Notes under the pieces: model-generated
Database searches by the model: none
What the model was told of the DNA's origin: nothing
The model's input: only the letters and a program-made list of their open reading frames with translations
Part shown: positions 9,154 through 18,066 of the stretch, in pieces
Layout: each line of letters begins with the position of its first letter
Position numbering within the stretch: the stretch's first letter is position 1
Source: Sphingobium yanoikuyae
Lineage (GTDB): Bacteria; Pseudomonadota; Alphaproteobacteria; Sphingomonadales; Sphingomonadaceae
DNA: 64,000 nucleotides
Assembly: GCF_013001025.1 (NCBI RefSeq)
Contig: NZ_CP053021.1
Span: 744,001 to 808,000 of the forward strand
Direction of reading: 5' to 3'
Translations under genes and position numbers: made by a program

Positions 9154-11082
9154 TCAGACGGCCCAGCAGCCGCAGCCGAGCGATCCCCAGAAGGTCTGGA
9201 CATCGGCGGCCGGCACATCGGCGCCCAGCGCCGCGGCATGGTCATGGCCATGGACGCCACAGGCCGAATGGCAGCCACAGGCCGACGCCAGCTGCGCGCG
9301 CGCCTCGCGGGTCTTGTGATAGCCGCCGAAGGTGGCGACCGGCGACCAGTCGGGCATGGGCTTTGGCAAATCAGGCGCGAGCGGGGCATAATCGCCCTCG
9401 CCATGGACCACCTTGCCGCCGAGCAGGGTCAGGACCGATCGGATGTGGACGATCTGATCCTCCGGTACCGCAAAATAGTCGGCCGACAGCAAGGCGAGGT
9501 CGGCCAGTTGCCCGGCCTTGATCTGCCCCTTCTTGCCGATCTCGTTGGAGAACCAGGTATTTTCATGCGTCCACATCGCCAGCGCCTTTTCCCGGCTGAC
9601 GCGATTGTCGCCGCGATAGAGAGCAAAGCCGCCAACGGTGCGGCCGGTGACGAGCCAGCTCAAGGATACCCACGGATTGTAGCTGGCGACGCGGGTGGCG
9701 TCGGTGCCGGCGCCGACCGGGATTCCCGCCGCGATCATGCGGGAAATGGGCGGGGTGCGCTCGGCCGCCTTGGCGCCATAGCGTTCGACGAAATATTCAC
9801 CCTGATAGGCCATGCGATGCTGCACGGCGATGCCGCCGCCCAGCGCGGCGATCCGGTCGATATTGCGGTCACTGATGGTTTCGGCATGGTCGAAGAACCA
9901 GTTGATGCCCTGAAGCGGGATATCCCGGTTTACCTTCTCATAAACGTCGAGGGCACGGCCGATCGTCTCGTCATAGGTGGCATGCAGGCGCCAGGGCCAT
10001 TTATGCTCGGCCAGCAGGCGGATGACCGGCTCCAGATCGCCCTCCATGCTGGGCGCCATGTCCGGCCGGGGCTGGCGGAAATCCTCGAAGTCGGCGGCGG
10101 AATAGACCAGCATCTCGCCCGCGCCATTGTGGCGATAGCGGTCATCGCCCTGGCCCGGCTTCACCTGCTTCACCCAACCGGAGAAATCGGCCAGCTCTTC
10201 CTTGGGCTTCTGGGTGAAGAGATTATAGCTGATGCGGACGGTCAGTTGATCGTCCTGATGCAGCTTCTCGATGATCTCGTAATCGTCTGGATAATTCTGG
10301 AAGCCGCCGCCCGCGTCGATCACGCCGGTCACGCCCAGCGCGTTGACGTCGCGCATGAAGTGGCGGGTCGAATTGAGCTGATAGTCCTGCGGCAGCTTGG
10401 GCCCCTTGGCCAGGGTCGAATAGAGGATGGTCGCATTGGGCTGGGCCAGCAGCAGGCCGGTCGGGGTGCCGGCCGCGTCGCGGACGATCTCGCCGCCCGG
10501 CGGGTTGGGCGTGTCCTTGGTATAGCCCACGACGCGCAGCGCGGCGGCGTTGAGCAGCGCGCGATCATAGAGGTGCAGGATGAAGACCGGCGTGTCGGGC
10601 GCGACGGCGTTCAGTTCGGCGATGGTCGGCAGGCGCTTTTCCGCGAACTGATGTTCGGTGAAGCCGCCGACCACGCGCACCCATTGCGGAGCGGGGGTAC
10701 GGGCGACCTGGCTTTTAAGCATATCCATCGCCTCGGCCAGCGTCGGCACGCCGTCCCAGCGCAGTTCCATGTTGAAATTCAGGCCGCCGCGAATGATGTG
10801 CATATGGCTATCGATCAGGCCGGGGATCAGGCGATGGCCCTTGGCATCGATCACCGTTGCGTCCGGCGCGGCGGCGCGCACCTCCGCCTCGCTGCCCACG
10901 GCCAGGAACTTGCCGTCGCGGATGGCGACCGCTTCCGCCACCGGATTGCTCCGGTCCAGGGTCGTCACCTTGGCATTGACGATGATCGTGTCGGTCATGG
11001 GGCGGTCCTTGGCTTGAGCAGGAAAGGGGGCGAGAAGGGCGGAGGCGGCCACCCCGGCCATGGCGTCGCGGCGGGTAATCAC
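9154..11082 (-). CDS. Amidohydrolase family 3 (YtcJ-like) with Tat-type leader and Cys/His-rich tail
   Basis: A 642-residue metal-dependent hydrolase. The start is a GTG at 11082 overlapping the XapX stop (GTGA), giving a twin-arginine leader MITRRDAMAGVAASALLAP, so export in folded form is likely. The body has LIPGLIDSHMHI near residue 90 (HxH metal ligands), RLHATYDE, a later FDHAETIS, and VGAGTDATRVASYNPW with the metal-binding Asp. This is the pattern of amidohydrolase family 3 (LAF3/YtcJ). Substrate is unknown. Unusually, the last 45 residues include CGCHSACGVHGHDH and CGCW, a Cys/His cluster that most relatives would not need. Neighbours encode other hydrolases. Confidence 0.85.
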   Translation of the reverse strand: MITRRDAMAGVAASALLAPFPAQAKDRPMTDTIIVNAKVTTLDRSNPVAEAVAIRDGKFLAVGSEAEVRAAAPDATVIDAKGHRLIPGLIDSHMHIIRGGLNFNMELRWDGVPTLAEAMDMLKSQVARTPAPQWVRVVGGFTEHQFAEKRLPTIAELNAVAPDTPVFILHLYDRALLNAAALRVVGYTKDTPNPPGGEIVRDAAGTPTGLLLAQPNATILYSTLAKGPKLPQDYQLNSTRHFMRDVNALGVTGVIDAGGGFQNYPDDYEIIEKLHQDDQLTVRISYNLFTQKPKEELADFSGWVKQVKPGQGDDRYRHNGAGEMLVYSAADFEDFRQPRPDMAPSMEGDLEPVIRLLAEHKWPWRLHATYDETIGRALDVYEKVNRDIPLQGINWFFDHAETISDRNIDRIAALGGGIAVQHRMAYQGEYFVERYGAKAAERTPPISRMIAAGIPVGAGTDATRVASYNPWVSLSWLVTGRTVGGFALYRGDNRVSREKALAMWTHENTWFSNEIGKKGQIKAGQLADLALLSADYFAVPEDQIVHIRSVLTLLGGKVVHGEGDYAPLAPDLPKPMPDWSPVATFGGYHKTREARAQLASACGCHSACGVHGHDHAAALGADVPAADVQTFWGSLGCGCWAV

Positions 11083-11339
11083 GCGTCGCCCTTTTGATTG
11101 TCGGCCCGATTGTTCGGGAGCGTGCCCAGTACATGGTCGCGGCATTCGTTGCGCACGAAGCGGGTCAGTTCATGGGCATCGGCCCAGCGCCTGGCGATCG
11201 GCACGATCTGTTCGCCGACCAATATGCCCAGCAGGCCTATCAGGGCCACTACCGGGGGCGCGGGCGAGCGCACCCCCAGCAGCGAATAGACGATGCCGAC
11301 CAGGAGACCGGCGCCGAGGGAGAGAAGATAGACTTTCAT
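11079..11339 (-). CDS. XapX domain protein
   Basis: An 86-residue protein with two membrane helices. The N-terminal MKVYLLSLGAGLLVGIVYSL and the following VRSPAPPVVALIGLLGILVG are diagnostic of the XapX (DUF1427) family, small membrane proteins of unknown role often encoded beside amidohydrolases of this type. Its stop overlaps the GTG start of the amidohydrolase by four bases, and the chloroperoxidase-like gene lies 22 bases upstream. The polar C-terminal tail (FVRNECRDHVLG) is longer than the domain itself. Confidence 0.85.
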   Translation of the reverse strand: MKVYLLSLGAGLLVGIVYSLLGVRSPAPPVVALIGLLGILVGEQIVPIARRWADAHELTRFVRNECRDHVLGTLPNNRADNQKGDA

Positions 11340-11361
11340 CGCCGGTCTCCTGCGTCTGCGA

Positions 11362-12198
11362 TCAGGCCTGGATGAAGGCGAGGATGTCGGCGTTCAGCAC
11401 GTCGGCATTCACCGTCAGCATGCCGTGCGAATAGCCCTCGTAAATCTTGAGGGTCGCGTTCGGCAGGATCTGCGCCTGCAGCACGCCGGCATTCTTGTAG
11501 GGGACGACCTGGTCGTCATCGCCATGCAGCACCAGGGTCGGCACGGCGATCGCGGTCAGATCGTCGGTCTGGTCGGTTTCGGAGAAGGCCTTGATGCCTT
11601 CATAATGGGCCTTGGCGCTGCCCATCATGCCCTGGCGCCACCAATTGTCGATGACGGCCGGCTTCACGTCCGCGTCGTCGCGGTTGAAGCCGTAGAAGGG
11701 GCCGGCGGCGACATCGTGGAAGAATTGCGCACGGTTGGCGGCGAGGCCGGCGCGCAGCCCGTCGAACACGTCCATGGGCAGGCCGCCGGGATAACGGTCG
11801 GTCTTCAGCATGATCGGCGGCACCGAACTGACCAGCACGGCCTTGGCCACGCGGCCTTCGGGCAGGCCATGGCGGGCGACATAGGCGGCCACTTCGCCGC
11901 CGCCGGTCGAATGACCGATATGGATGGCGTTCCTGAGGTCGAGATGGCGGGCGACGGCGGCTGCGTCGGCGGCATAATGGGCCATGTCATGCCCTTCGCT
12001 CACCTGGGCCGAGCGGCCATGGCCGCGACGGTCATGGGCGACGACGCGATAGCCCTTCGACAGGAAGAACAGCATCTGCGCGTCCCAGTCGTCCGACGAC
12101 AGCGGCCAGCCATGGTGGAACATGATGGGCTGGGCGTCCTTTGGACCCCAGTCCTTGAAGAAGATGTCGACGCCGTCATCCGTGGTCACGAAGCTCAT
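11362..12198 (-). CDS. Alpha/beta hydrolase, non-heme chloroperoxidase-like
   Basis: A 278-residue alpha/beta hydrolase. It shows the oxyanion segment HHGWPLSSDDW near residue 28, the nucleophile elbow GHSTGGGE with Ser97, the acid in LHGDDDQVVP, and the catalytic His in YSHGML near 257. The opening MSFVTTDDGVDIFFKDWG and HDRRGHGRS match the cofactor-free bacterial haloperoxidase/perhydrolase group, which can form peracids or act as esterases. No signal peptide is seen. The ATG at 12198 was chosen because the conserved domain starts there. Confidence 0.87.
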   Translation of the reverse strand: MSFVTTDDGVDIFFKDWGPKDAQPIMFHHGWPLSSDDWDAQMLFFLSKGYRVVAHDRRGHGRSAQVSEGHDMAHYAADAAAVARHLDLRNAIHIGHSTGGGEVAAYVARHGLPEGRVAKAVLVSSVPPIMLKTDRYPGGLPMDVFDGLRAGLAANRAQFFHDVAAGPFYGFNRDDADVKPAVIDNWWRQGMMGSAKAHYEGIKAFSETDQTDDLTAIAVPTLVLHGDDDQVVPYKNAGVLQAQILPNATLKIYEGYSHGMLTVNADVLNADILAFIQA

Positions 12199-12292
12199 GG
12201 GGATTTCCTTTGCTCGGGTGGGGAAAGGGGAGAGGGGAAGGGGCCGGCGGTGCATGGGGATAGGGGGAGGCACCGCCGGCCCCTGGCGCAGG

Positions 12293-12952
12293 TCAGTGGC
12301 CGCCTTCGGAGGCGCCGAACATGGCCTTCGCATATTTGATGCCCAGGCCGTATGCGCCGCCAAATTCCTTGGCGATGCCGGTGGTGGACTCATAGGTTTC
12401 GGTGCGCGCCCAGTCGCGCTGCAGTTCCAGCATATATTGGAGCGAGGTCATCGGCTTGGCGCCGAGCTGGATCATGCGCTGCACGGCGCGCTCATGCGCT
12501 TCCTCGCTGATGTCGCCGCAGGCGTCGGCGATGAAATAGACGTCGAAGCCCTGGTCGATCGCGGAGGCGACCGGGCCGACGATGCAGACGCTGGTCCAAA
12601 GGCCGGCGAAGATGATCCGCTCCTTGCCGATGCGGTTCACTTCCTCGATCACGGCGGCATCTTCCCAGGTGTTCATGCTGGTGCGGTCGAGCAGGGGCTG
12701 GCCGGGGAAGGCGTCGGTGATCTCGCTGAACATCGGCCCCGAAAAGCTCTTTTCGGCCACGGTGGTCAGGATGGTCGACACGCCGAACGACTTGGCGGCG
12801 CGGCTGATGAGGGCGGCATTATTACGCAGCAGTTCCGGCGCGATCGACTTGGTGGCGAAGGCCATTTGCGACTGGAAGTCGATCAGGACCAAAGTGTGGT
12901 CGGTCGGCGAGATGAGGGACTTGCCCGGCGTCGGCGTGGCGGTGATCGTCAT
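12293..12952 (-). CDS. Isochorismatase-family cysteine hydrolase
   Basis: A 219-residue cytoplasmic hydrolase. Asp25 in HTLVLIDFQSQM and Cys123 in AGLWTSVCIVG are at the positions of the catalytic Asp and Cys of the isochorismatase-like fold, followed by GFDVYFIADACGDIS. This subgroup (YcaC-like) is common in stress and quorum-quenching-type gene blocks with chloroperoxidases; true isochorismatase activity is unlikely because no siderophore genes are nearby. It is separated by 94 bases from the downstream hydrolase and probably leads the operon running to XapX and the amidohydrolase. Confidence 0.85.
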   Translation of the reverse strand: MTITATPTPGKSLISPTDHTLVLIDFQSQMAFATKSIAPELLRNNAALISRAAKSFGVSTILTTVAEKSFSGPMFSEITDAFPGQPLLDRTSMNTWEDAAVIEEVNRIGKERIIFAGLWTSVCIVGPVASAIDQGFDVYFIADACGDISEEAHERAVQRMIQLGAKPMTSLQYMLELQRDWARTETYESTTGIAKEFGGAYGLGIKYAKAMFGASEGGH

Positions 12953-13182
12953 GGGTCGGCTCCTTGGTTTCGAGCAGTCGTCGCTGCTGTGAAGACAGTG
13001 TTAGCCGGCGTGCCTGATCCGAAATATCCAGATAAAATGCACCGACTTGTTCTAAAAAATAGAAATGGTCAGTCACTGGCCTGACGCGCGCGATCATAGC
13101 TGTCCGTCGCCGCCCGATCTTGGATCAGGCTGACATGTTAGCGATCATTCCGATACAAAGGGGGCGCCCGCGCGCCGTGTCG

Positions 13183-13899
13183 TCAGAGGTCGATCAGTCC
13201 GCGCTTGATCGCCAGCGTCACCGCATGGGTGCGATCGGTCGCGTCGAGCTTCGAGAAGATCGACTTCATATGGCCCTTCACCGTCTCTTCGCTGATATCG
13301 AGTCGCGCCGCGACCTGCTTGTTGCTGTTGCCCCAGGCGGCCAGCGAAAGCACCGCGATCTCGCGTTCGGTCAGCGGGTCTTCCAGCACATGCAGGGCGA
13401 TCGCGGTGGCGACGGTGGCATCGAGATGCTTGCCGCCCAGATGCACGGACCGGATTGCGTCGAGCAACTGCTTGCGCAGGCTGGCCTTGAGCAGATAGCC
13501 CATCGCCCCTGCGCGCAGCGCCTTGATCGCGCGGCCATCGCCCGAATAGGTGGTCAGCACGATGATCCGGGCGTCGGGATGGATGGCCCGGATCGCGGCG
13601 ATCGCGTCGAGCCCCGGCATTTCCGCCATCTGCAGGTCCATCAGCACGATGTCGGGGCGCAACCGCGCATATTCCTCTACCGCGCGCCGGCCATTGTCCG
13701 CCTCGCCGACGATCCGCATGTCGGCCTGGGTCGCCAGCATCGCCCGCACGCCCTCACGCAGCAGCGCATGATCGTCCACCACCAGGATCGATATGGGGGC
13801 GATCGCAGGCTGCATGTCGTGGCTGTGGATCGGACCGGGCTGCATCGCGCCAGAGTGGCGTGTTCCGCTTCCCAAGTCCATGCGATAGTCGTGCCTCAT
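13183..13899 (-). CDS. NarL/FixJ-family response regulator with LuxR HTH
   Basis: A 238-residue regulator. The receiver domain contains ILVVDDHALLREG and DIVLMDLQMAEMPG, where Asp88 is the phosphorylation site, then VLTTYSG and YLLKASLRKQLL. The C-terminal LuxR helix-turn-helix is seen in LTEREIAVLSLAAWGNSNKQ and ISEETVKGHMKSIFSKL. The start at 13899 is chosen from the ATGA overlap with the upstream gene; an internal ATG 28 codons later would give a more usual receiver length. No histidine kinase adjoins it; the HisKA_3 kinase at 1375-4293 belongs to the right class. Confidence 0.88.
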   Translation of the reverse strand: MRHDYRMDLGSGTRHSGAMQPGPIHSHDMQPAIAPISILVVDDHALLREGVRAMLATQADMRIVGEADNGRRAVEEYARLRPDIVLMDLQMAEMPGLDAIAAIRAIHPDARIIVLTTYSGDGRAIKALRAGAMGYLLKASLRKQLLDAIRSVHLGGKHLDATVATAIALHVLEDPLTEREIAVLSLAAWGNSNKQVAARLDISEETVKGHMKSIFSKLDATDRTHAVTLAIKRGLIDL

Positions 13900-14495
13900 C
13901 GCGGCGCGGCCGGCCATTGTGCGATGATCGTGCCCAGCACGTCGGCGGCGCTGTCGGGCTGGTCGAAGGTCCAGTTCAGGCCGGCGAACCGGCCGGGAGC
14001 GGGACCGGGAGAGAGATAGGCGTCCAGCGCCGCCAGCACGCCGGCCATCATCGCACGGGCGGCGGCGCGTTGCGCGACCTTCGTTGCCGCCGGATCGAGC
14101 AGCCGCAGCAGGCAGGCGATCGAACAGCTGTTGAGCCGGAGCGCCGCGCGCATCGCCACGGCGGCCAGCCGGCCCAGCCGTTCGGCATCCAGATCGTCGA
14201 TTTCCCCCATGCCCACGATCATCAGCGACCGGCAGCGCACCGGCGGCGGCGGGCTGGACAGGATCATCGTCTCGCCGAACCTGCCGTCGAACAGGCCGCC
14301 CGCGCGCAATTGCGACAAGGTGCCTGACAGGGCGGCGTCGAGCGCGCAGGCGCCAGGATCGATCCGGCTCGTGGCGGACAGGACCGGCATGCCGCCGATC
14401 AGCAGATCGACATCGCTCGCGATCGCATCGACCGGCCCGGCGCGGAAGCGGACGGTGCGATATGTGCCGACGATCGGCGCATCCATGCTCGCCAC
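13896..14495 (-). CDS. Protein resembling the N-terminal domain of M17 leucyl aminopeptidase
   Basis: A 199-residue protein with no peptidase active-site region. The middle resembles the macro-like N-terminal domain of cytosol (M17) aminopeptidases: GGLFDGRFGETMILSSPP, then RSLMIVGMGEIDDLDAERLG and a helix rich in Ala. The catalytic Zn-binding half of M17 enzymes is absent, so it is a stand-alone domain, perhaps for ligand or DNA binding as in PepA-type regulators. The GTG start at 14495 is supported by GGAGG nine bases upstream. Its stop overlaps the response regulator start (ATGA), so the two are translationally coupled. Confidence 0.6.
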   Translation of the reverse strand: MASMDAPIVGTYRTVRFRAGPVDAIASDVDLLIGGMPVLSATSRIDPGACALDAALSGTLSQLRAGGLFDGRFGETMILSSPPPPVRCRSLMIVGMGEIDDLDAERLGRLAAVAMRAALRLNSCSIACLLRLLDPAATKVAQRAAARAMMAGVLAALDAYLSPGPAPGRFAGLNWTFDQPDSAADVLGTIIAQWPAAPR

Positions 14496-14677
14496 CCTGT
14501 TGATCCTCCCGCCATGACGCAGCCATGCGGGTCGGCGTCTCCTTGGGTCACGCTAGAGGGACATGGCGCCCGCGTCGTGGCCAGGGCGCGCGGGATTTGG
14601 ACAATTATGCGGAATTGCCGTGGTGGGAAAGGGGGAGGCGTGCATCCCGGCATCCCGGCTGCCAACGGCTTTGCTCG

Positions 14678-15772
14678 TTAACTTCTGTGGGAAGATTGGG
14701 AATGTCGGTCGCTTTCGGCGCGGCTCTTCATCAGCGGCTGGATGCGGGTGCCGAAGGCCTCCACCCCTTCCACGAAGTCGTCGAAGGTCAGCAGCACGCC
14801 GCCGGTATTGGGTACCTGCGCCATTTCGTCCAGCATCCGCGCTACGCTGGCATAGCTGCCGACCAGCGTGCCCATATTGATGTTCACGGCCCCTTCGGGC
14901 GCGGCCAGTTGGCGGACATTGGTGTCGGTGTTGACGGTGTCCTTCGCGCCCTGATCGGCCAGCCAGGCGATCGCCTCTATATCGACGCCGTCATTATAGC
15001 TTTGCCACTTGGCCATGGCTTCCTCGTCCGTCTCGGCCGCGATCACCATGATCAGCACGAACACCGACACGGCGCGGCCGGTCTGCGCCGCGAATTTTGC
15101 AAGCCGGTCATTGTTGAAGGCGAAGGCGGTGGGTGTGTTGACGCCCTTGCCGAGGCAAAAGGCATAATCCGCCCATTTGGCCGAGAAGGCGAGGCCCGCC
15201 TCCGATGATCCGGCACAGATGATCTTCATGTCCGCCTGCGGCTGGGGGCGGACCAGGCAATCGTCCATCTGGTAATAGCGGCCCTTGAAGTCCGAACGGC
15301 CGGTTTCCCATAGTTCGCGCAATATACCGGCATATTCGTCGAGCATGTCGTAGCGGTTGCGGAAATGCTCGTCGCCCGGCCAAAGCCCCATTTGCGTATA
15401 TTCGGGCGGCTGCCAGCCGGTGATGAGGTTGAGGCCGAAGCGACCATGGCTGATGCTGTCGATGGTGTTGCACATGCGCGCGGCAAAGGCGGGCGGGATG
15501 ATCAGCGTGGGACAGGTGGCGAAGATCCTGATCTTCTCCGTCACCGCAGCAAGGCCGGCCATCAGCGTGAAGCTTTCCAGCCCATATTCCCAGAATTGCG
15601 TCTTGCCGCCGAAACCGCGCAGCTTGATCATCGACAGCAGGAAATCGAGGCCATGTTTCTCGGCGCGCTGGGCGATTTCCTTGTTGAGGTCGAAGCTCGG
15701 CAGATATTGCGGGGCGTTCTCGCTGATCAGCCAGCCATTATTGTTGATGGGAACGAAAACGCCGACCTGCAT
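14678..15772 (-). CDS. rutA: RutA pyrimidine monooxygenase
   Basis: A 364-residue FMNH2- and O2-dependent oxygenase that opens the uracil ring between N3 and C4 to give ureidoacrylate peracid. It begins [20 protein letters not shown] and continues [20 protein letters not shown], highly characteristic of RutA in the luciferase-like superfamily. [15 protein letters not shown] and [10 protein letters not shown] are further family motifs. A good AGGAG site precedes the ATG at 15772. It is the last gene of a minus-strand rutB-rutC-rutD-rutA operon, whereas the E. coli order is rutABCDEFG. No rutE, rutF or rutG lies in the window. Confidence 0.93.
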   Translation of the reverse strand: MQVGVFVPINNNGWLISENAPQYLPSFDLNKEIAQRAEKHGLDFLLSMIKLRGFGGKTQFWEYGLESFTLMAGLAAVTEKIRIFATCPTLIIPPAFAARMCNTIDSISHGRFGLNLITGWQPPEYTQMGLWPGDEHFRNRYDMLDEYAGILRELWETGRSDFKGRYYQMDDCLVRPQPQADMKIICAGSSEAGLAFSAKWADYAFCLGKGVNTPTAFAFNNDRLAKFAAQTGRAVSVFVLIMVIAAETDEEAMAKWQSYNDGVDIEAIAWLADQGAKDTVNTDTNVRQLAAPEGAVNINMGTLVGSYASVARMLDEMAQVPNTGGVLLTFDDFVEGVEAFGTRIQPLMKSRAESDRHSQSSHRS

Positions 15773-15776
15773 GGCT

Positions 15777-16559
15777 TCAACTCCTGAGGAAGGGGAGGAC
15801 GAGGCGATGGAAAGCATCCGGGTCGGTCACGTTGCAGGCGTGGCCGCCCCAATCGAAGCTGGCAGTCCTGGCCCATGCGATCGGCGCCGCGACATCGAGG
15901 GCGCTGGCATGAGGGACAAGAAAATCGTCGCGGGTGGCGATGGCCAGCACCTTGGCGACGGCCGTCAGGTCGAGCAGGTGCGGGCTATAGGCCTGCACGG
16001 CGGCGATCCGCTTTTCCATCGTGGCCGCGCCGGGGAAGGTGGCGAGATGATGCGCCAGTTCAGCCTTCAGCGCATCGTCATGGGCCGCGATCCAGTCCGG
16101 CGGGAACAGGAACAGCGGTTGCGCCCGCAGGAACGCCTCGACACCGGCATGGCGCAACAGGGCCAGCCGCGTTTCGAAGCAGCGGCGGGTATGGGGTGAC
16201 AGTGTCCGCCAGCCGTTGATGACGATCAGGCTGTCGAGCCGAGAGGTCGCGATCGCCAGTTCCATGCCGATCGCGCCGCCCAGCGCATGGCCGATGAAAT
16301 GCGCGCTGCCGATGCCCAGAGCATCCATCAGGGCGATGACGTCGCCCGCCATATCCTCGACCGAGGTGGTTTCCGGCAATGTCCGGTCGCTGCGGCCGGT
16401 GCCGCGATGGTCATAGGCAATGACGTGGAAATGCTCGGCCAGCGCCGGGATGTTCGGCGCCCAATAGCTGGCCGATCCGCCAAGCCCGCTCGACAGGATC
16501 AGCGGCGGGGCGTCCGCGCGCCCGTGGGTTTCATGATAGAGGCCGGCGGCCTCAGCCAA
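15777..16559 (-). CDS. rutD: RutD aminoacrylate hydrolase-like protein
   Basis: A 260-residue alpha/beta-hydrolase-fold protein of pyrimidine degradation; RutD is linked to conversion of aminoacrylate to malonic semialdehyde. [64 protein letters not shown] and [15 protein letters not shown] are all close to RutD. The nucleophile elbow reads GHALGG with Ala in place of Ser, which is also the case in E. coli RutD, so it is a family trait and not a mutation. The start seems to be a TTG overlapping the rutC stop by eight bases. Confidence 0.9.
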   Translation of the reverse strand: MAEAAGLYHETHGRADAPPLILSSGLGGSASYWAPNIPALAEHFHVIAYDHRGTGRSDRTLPETTSVEDMAGDVIALMDALGIGSAHFIGHALGGAIGMELAIATSRLDSLIVINGWRTLSPHTRRCFETRLALLRHAGVEAFLRAQPLFLFPPDWIAAHDDALKAELAHHLATFPGAATMEKRIAAVQAYSPHLLDLTAVAKVLAIATRDDFLVPHASALDVAAPIAWARTASFDWGGHACNVTDPDAFHRLVLPFLRS

Positions 16560-16934
16560 GATGCGCGACCGAGGCGATCTCGACCAGGCAATCGGGCTTC
16601 ACCAGATCGCACCTGATGCAGTAGCGCGCCGGCTTGTCGCCGGGAAAATATTCGGCATAGACGGCGTTGAAGGCCGCGTAATCGCCCAGATCCTTGAGGA
16701 AGATATGGTTCATGGCGATGTCGGCCATGGTGCCGCCGGCTGCCTCGACCGTGATCCTGATGACGTCCAGCACATGGCGGGTCTGCGCGGCGGCGTCGCC
16801 GACATGCAGCACCGTGCCGCCTTCGCCCAGCGCCAGCACACCCGAGACATAGATCGTATCCCGGCCCTGACACCCGCCGAATAGGGGGCGATCGGGGTCG
16901 GGAACTGGGGCGGATTGATCGGTTCGAAGGGCAT
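16552..16934 (-). pseudogene. rutC: RutC (YjgF/Rid family), frameshifted
   Basis: The ATG at 16934 opens [21 protein letters not shown], a normal RutC start, and that frame continues only to VRAG. The family sequence then resumes in the next frame as [15 protein letters not shown] and runs to [15 protein letters not shown]. The shift lies at a run of C (plus strand near 16860-16862): one extra base there would join the two parts as VRAG-DTIYVSG. RutC is a Rid-family deaminase that removes aminoacrylate or related intermediates. The cause may be a real mutation or a sequencing error in a homopolymer. Without correction the product is truncated to about 74 residues with an unrelated end. Confidence 0.85.
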
Positions 16935-17716
16935 CAGATCTCCTTGGGCGGAAGCTGGCCGACGGCGGTGCGGAAATCGGCGACATTGCTCACCCAGCCG
17001 AAGAATTTCTCGACATTGTAAAGGCTCGCCTCGCGGATGAAATCCGGCCCCAGATGATGCACCGCATCTTCCAGCAGCACGCCGAAATATTCGAGATGGA
17101 AACCGTCGCGCAGGGTCGATTCCACGCAGACATTGGTGGCGATGCCGGTGAAGACCAGGGTACGGATGCCGCGTGCGCGCAGCACGCTATCCAGTTGCGA
17201 GTTGAAGAAGGCGGAATAGCGCGGCTTGTGGACGCGCAGATCGTTCTCGTGCGGCGCCAGCGCCTCCACCAGTTCATAGTCCCATCCGCCGCGCGCCAGG
17301 AATTTGCCCGCCAGGTCCGGCCGTGCCCGCATGGTCTTGAGCGCATTGGACTTGTGCCAGTTGGGAGACAGCGGCGTGCCGGCCTCCGTGTAGGCGGCGT
17401 CCCAGCCATTTTGCAGGAAGATCACCGGCATGCCGACGGTGCGCGCCGCGTCGAGGGCATCGGCGATCCGGGGGATGACGCCGGCGGCCGGGCCGACGTC
17501 GAAGCCGGCCTCGTCGACATAGCCGCCCTTGCTGGCATAGGCATTCTGCATGTCGACGACGATCAGCGCTGTCGTCGCGGCATCGAGCCGGATTGCTTCA
17601 GGGCGCGCCGGCAGCACCACGCAAGGGCCGGTACGGGACGGGGCGGGATCGACGATGGCTTCGCTCACCGGTGCAGGATTGAGCAGATGCACCCAATGGT
17701 CAAGCGCGGCCGTCAT
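16934..17716 (-). CDS. rutB: RutB ureidoacrylate amidohydrolase
   Basis: A 260-residue isochorismatase-fold cysteine hydrolase that cleaves ureidoacrylate (peracid) to carbamate and aminoacrylate. The catalytic triad is visible: Asp55 in [16 protein letters not shown], Lys164 in [13 protein letters not shown] and Cys197 in [35 protein letters not shown] is also RutB-specific. It is the first gene of the operon, and its stop and the rutC start share one base (TGATG) with AAGGAG inside its 3' end. Upstream lies a decayed MFS fragment on the other strand. Confidence 0.93.
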   Translation of the reverse strand: MTAALDHWVHLLNPAPVSEAIVDPAPSRTGPCVVLPARPEAIRLDAATTALIVVDMQNAYASKGGYVDEAGFDVGPAAGVIPRIADALDAARTVGMPVIFLQNGWDAAYTEAGTPLSPNWHKSNALKTMRARPDLAGKFLARGGWDYELVEALAPHENDLRVHKPRYSAFFNSQLDSVLRARGIRTLVFTGIATNVCVESTLRDGFHLEYFGVLLEDAVHHLGPDFIREASLYNVEKFFGWVSNVADFRTAVGQLPPKEI

Positions 17717-17719
17717 GGC

Positions 17720-18012
17720 GCCATCGGGCTTGTTCCTGCTTGTCGCATCGATTTCGCTTGGTCTTGCGGTCAGCGTCGCGCAGCAACTGGTTCCATTGGC
17801 TGCGCATCTGTCCCCGCCGGAAAAGCGCAGTGCATCGGTCAGCACGGTGATGTCCGGATTGCTGGTCGGCATCCTGCTCAGCCCTACCCTCGCGGGGTGA
17901 TCGCGGCCCATTGGGGCTGGCGCGGATATTGCCCTGGTTGCCGCACAGGGACGGCCTGTCCTATCCCGTGCTGGCGGCGCCGCTGGCCGACCGCTTCCCG
18001 CAGGAAGATTGA
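17720..18012 (+). pseudogene. Remnant of an MFS transporter gene
   Basis: This gap between rutB and the LysR gene has no intact gene, but the plus strand encodes MFS-like pieces. [20 protein letters not shown] and [20 protein letters not shown] continue to [17 protein letters not shown] and then hit a stop. A one-base shift continues as [10 protein letters not shown], and another shift gives a short hydrophilic piece ending [10 protein letters not shown] with a stop at 18012. The order matches helices 3-5 of an MFS protein. Both ends of the gene are missing. It lies just before the LysR gene, so it was probably part of a transporter gene replaced during rearrangement. Confidence 0.7.
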
Positions 18013-18066
18013 CCGGCCCGTGGCGTTGCGCGCACATCTGCGATCAGGTGACGTTCGGAGGGTATA

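Noticed and set aside
15777..16559. Apparent loss of the catalytic Ser in RutD (GHALGG)
   Set aside because: The same Ala is found in the family reference sequence from E. coli as I recall it, so it is not a local mutation.
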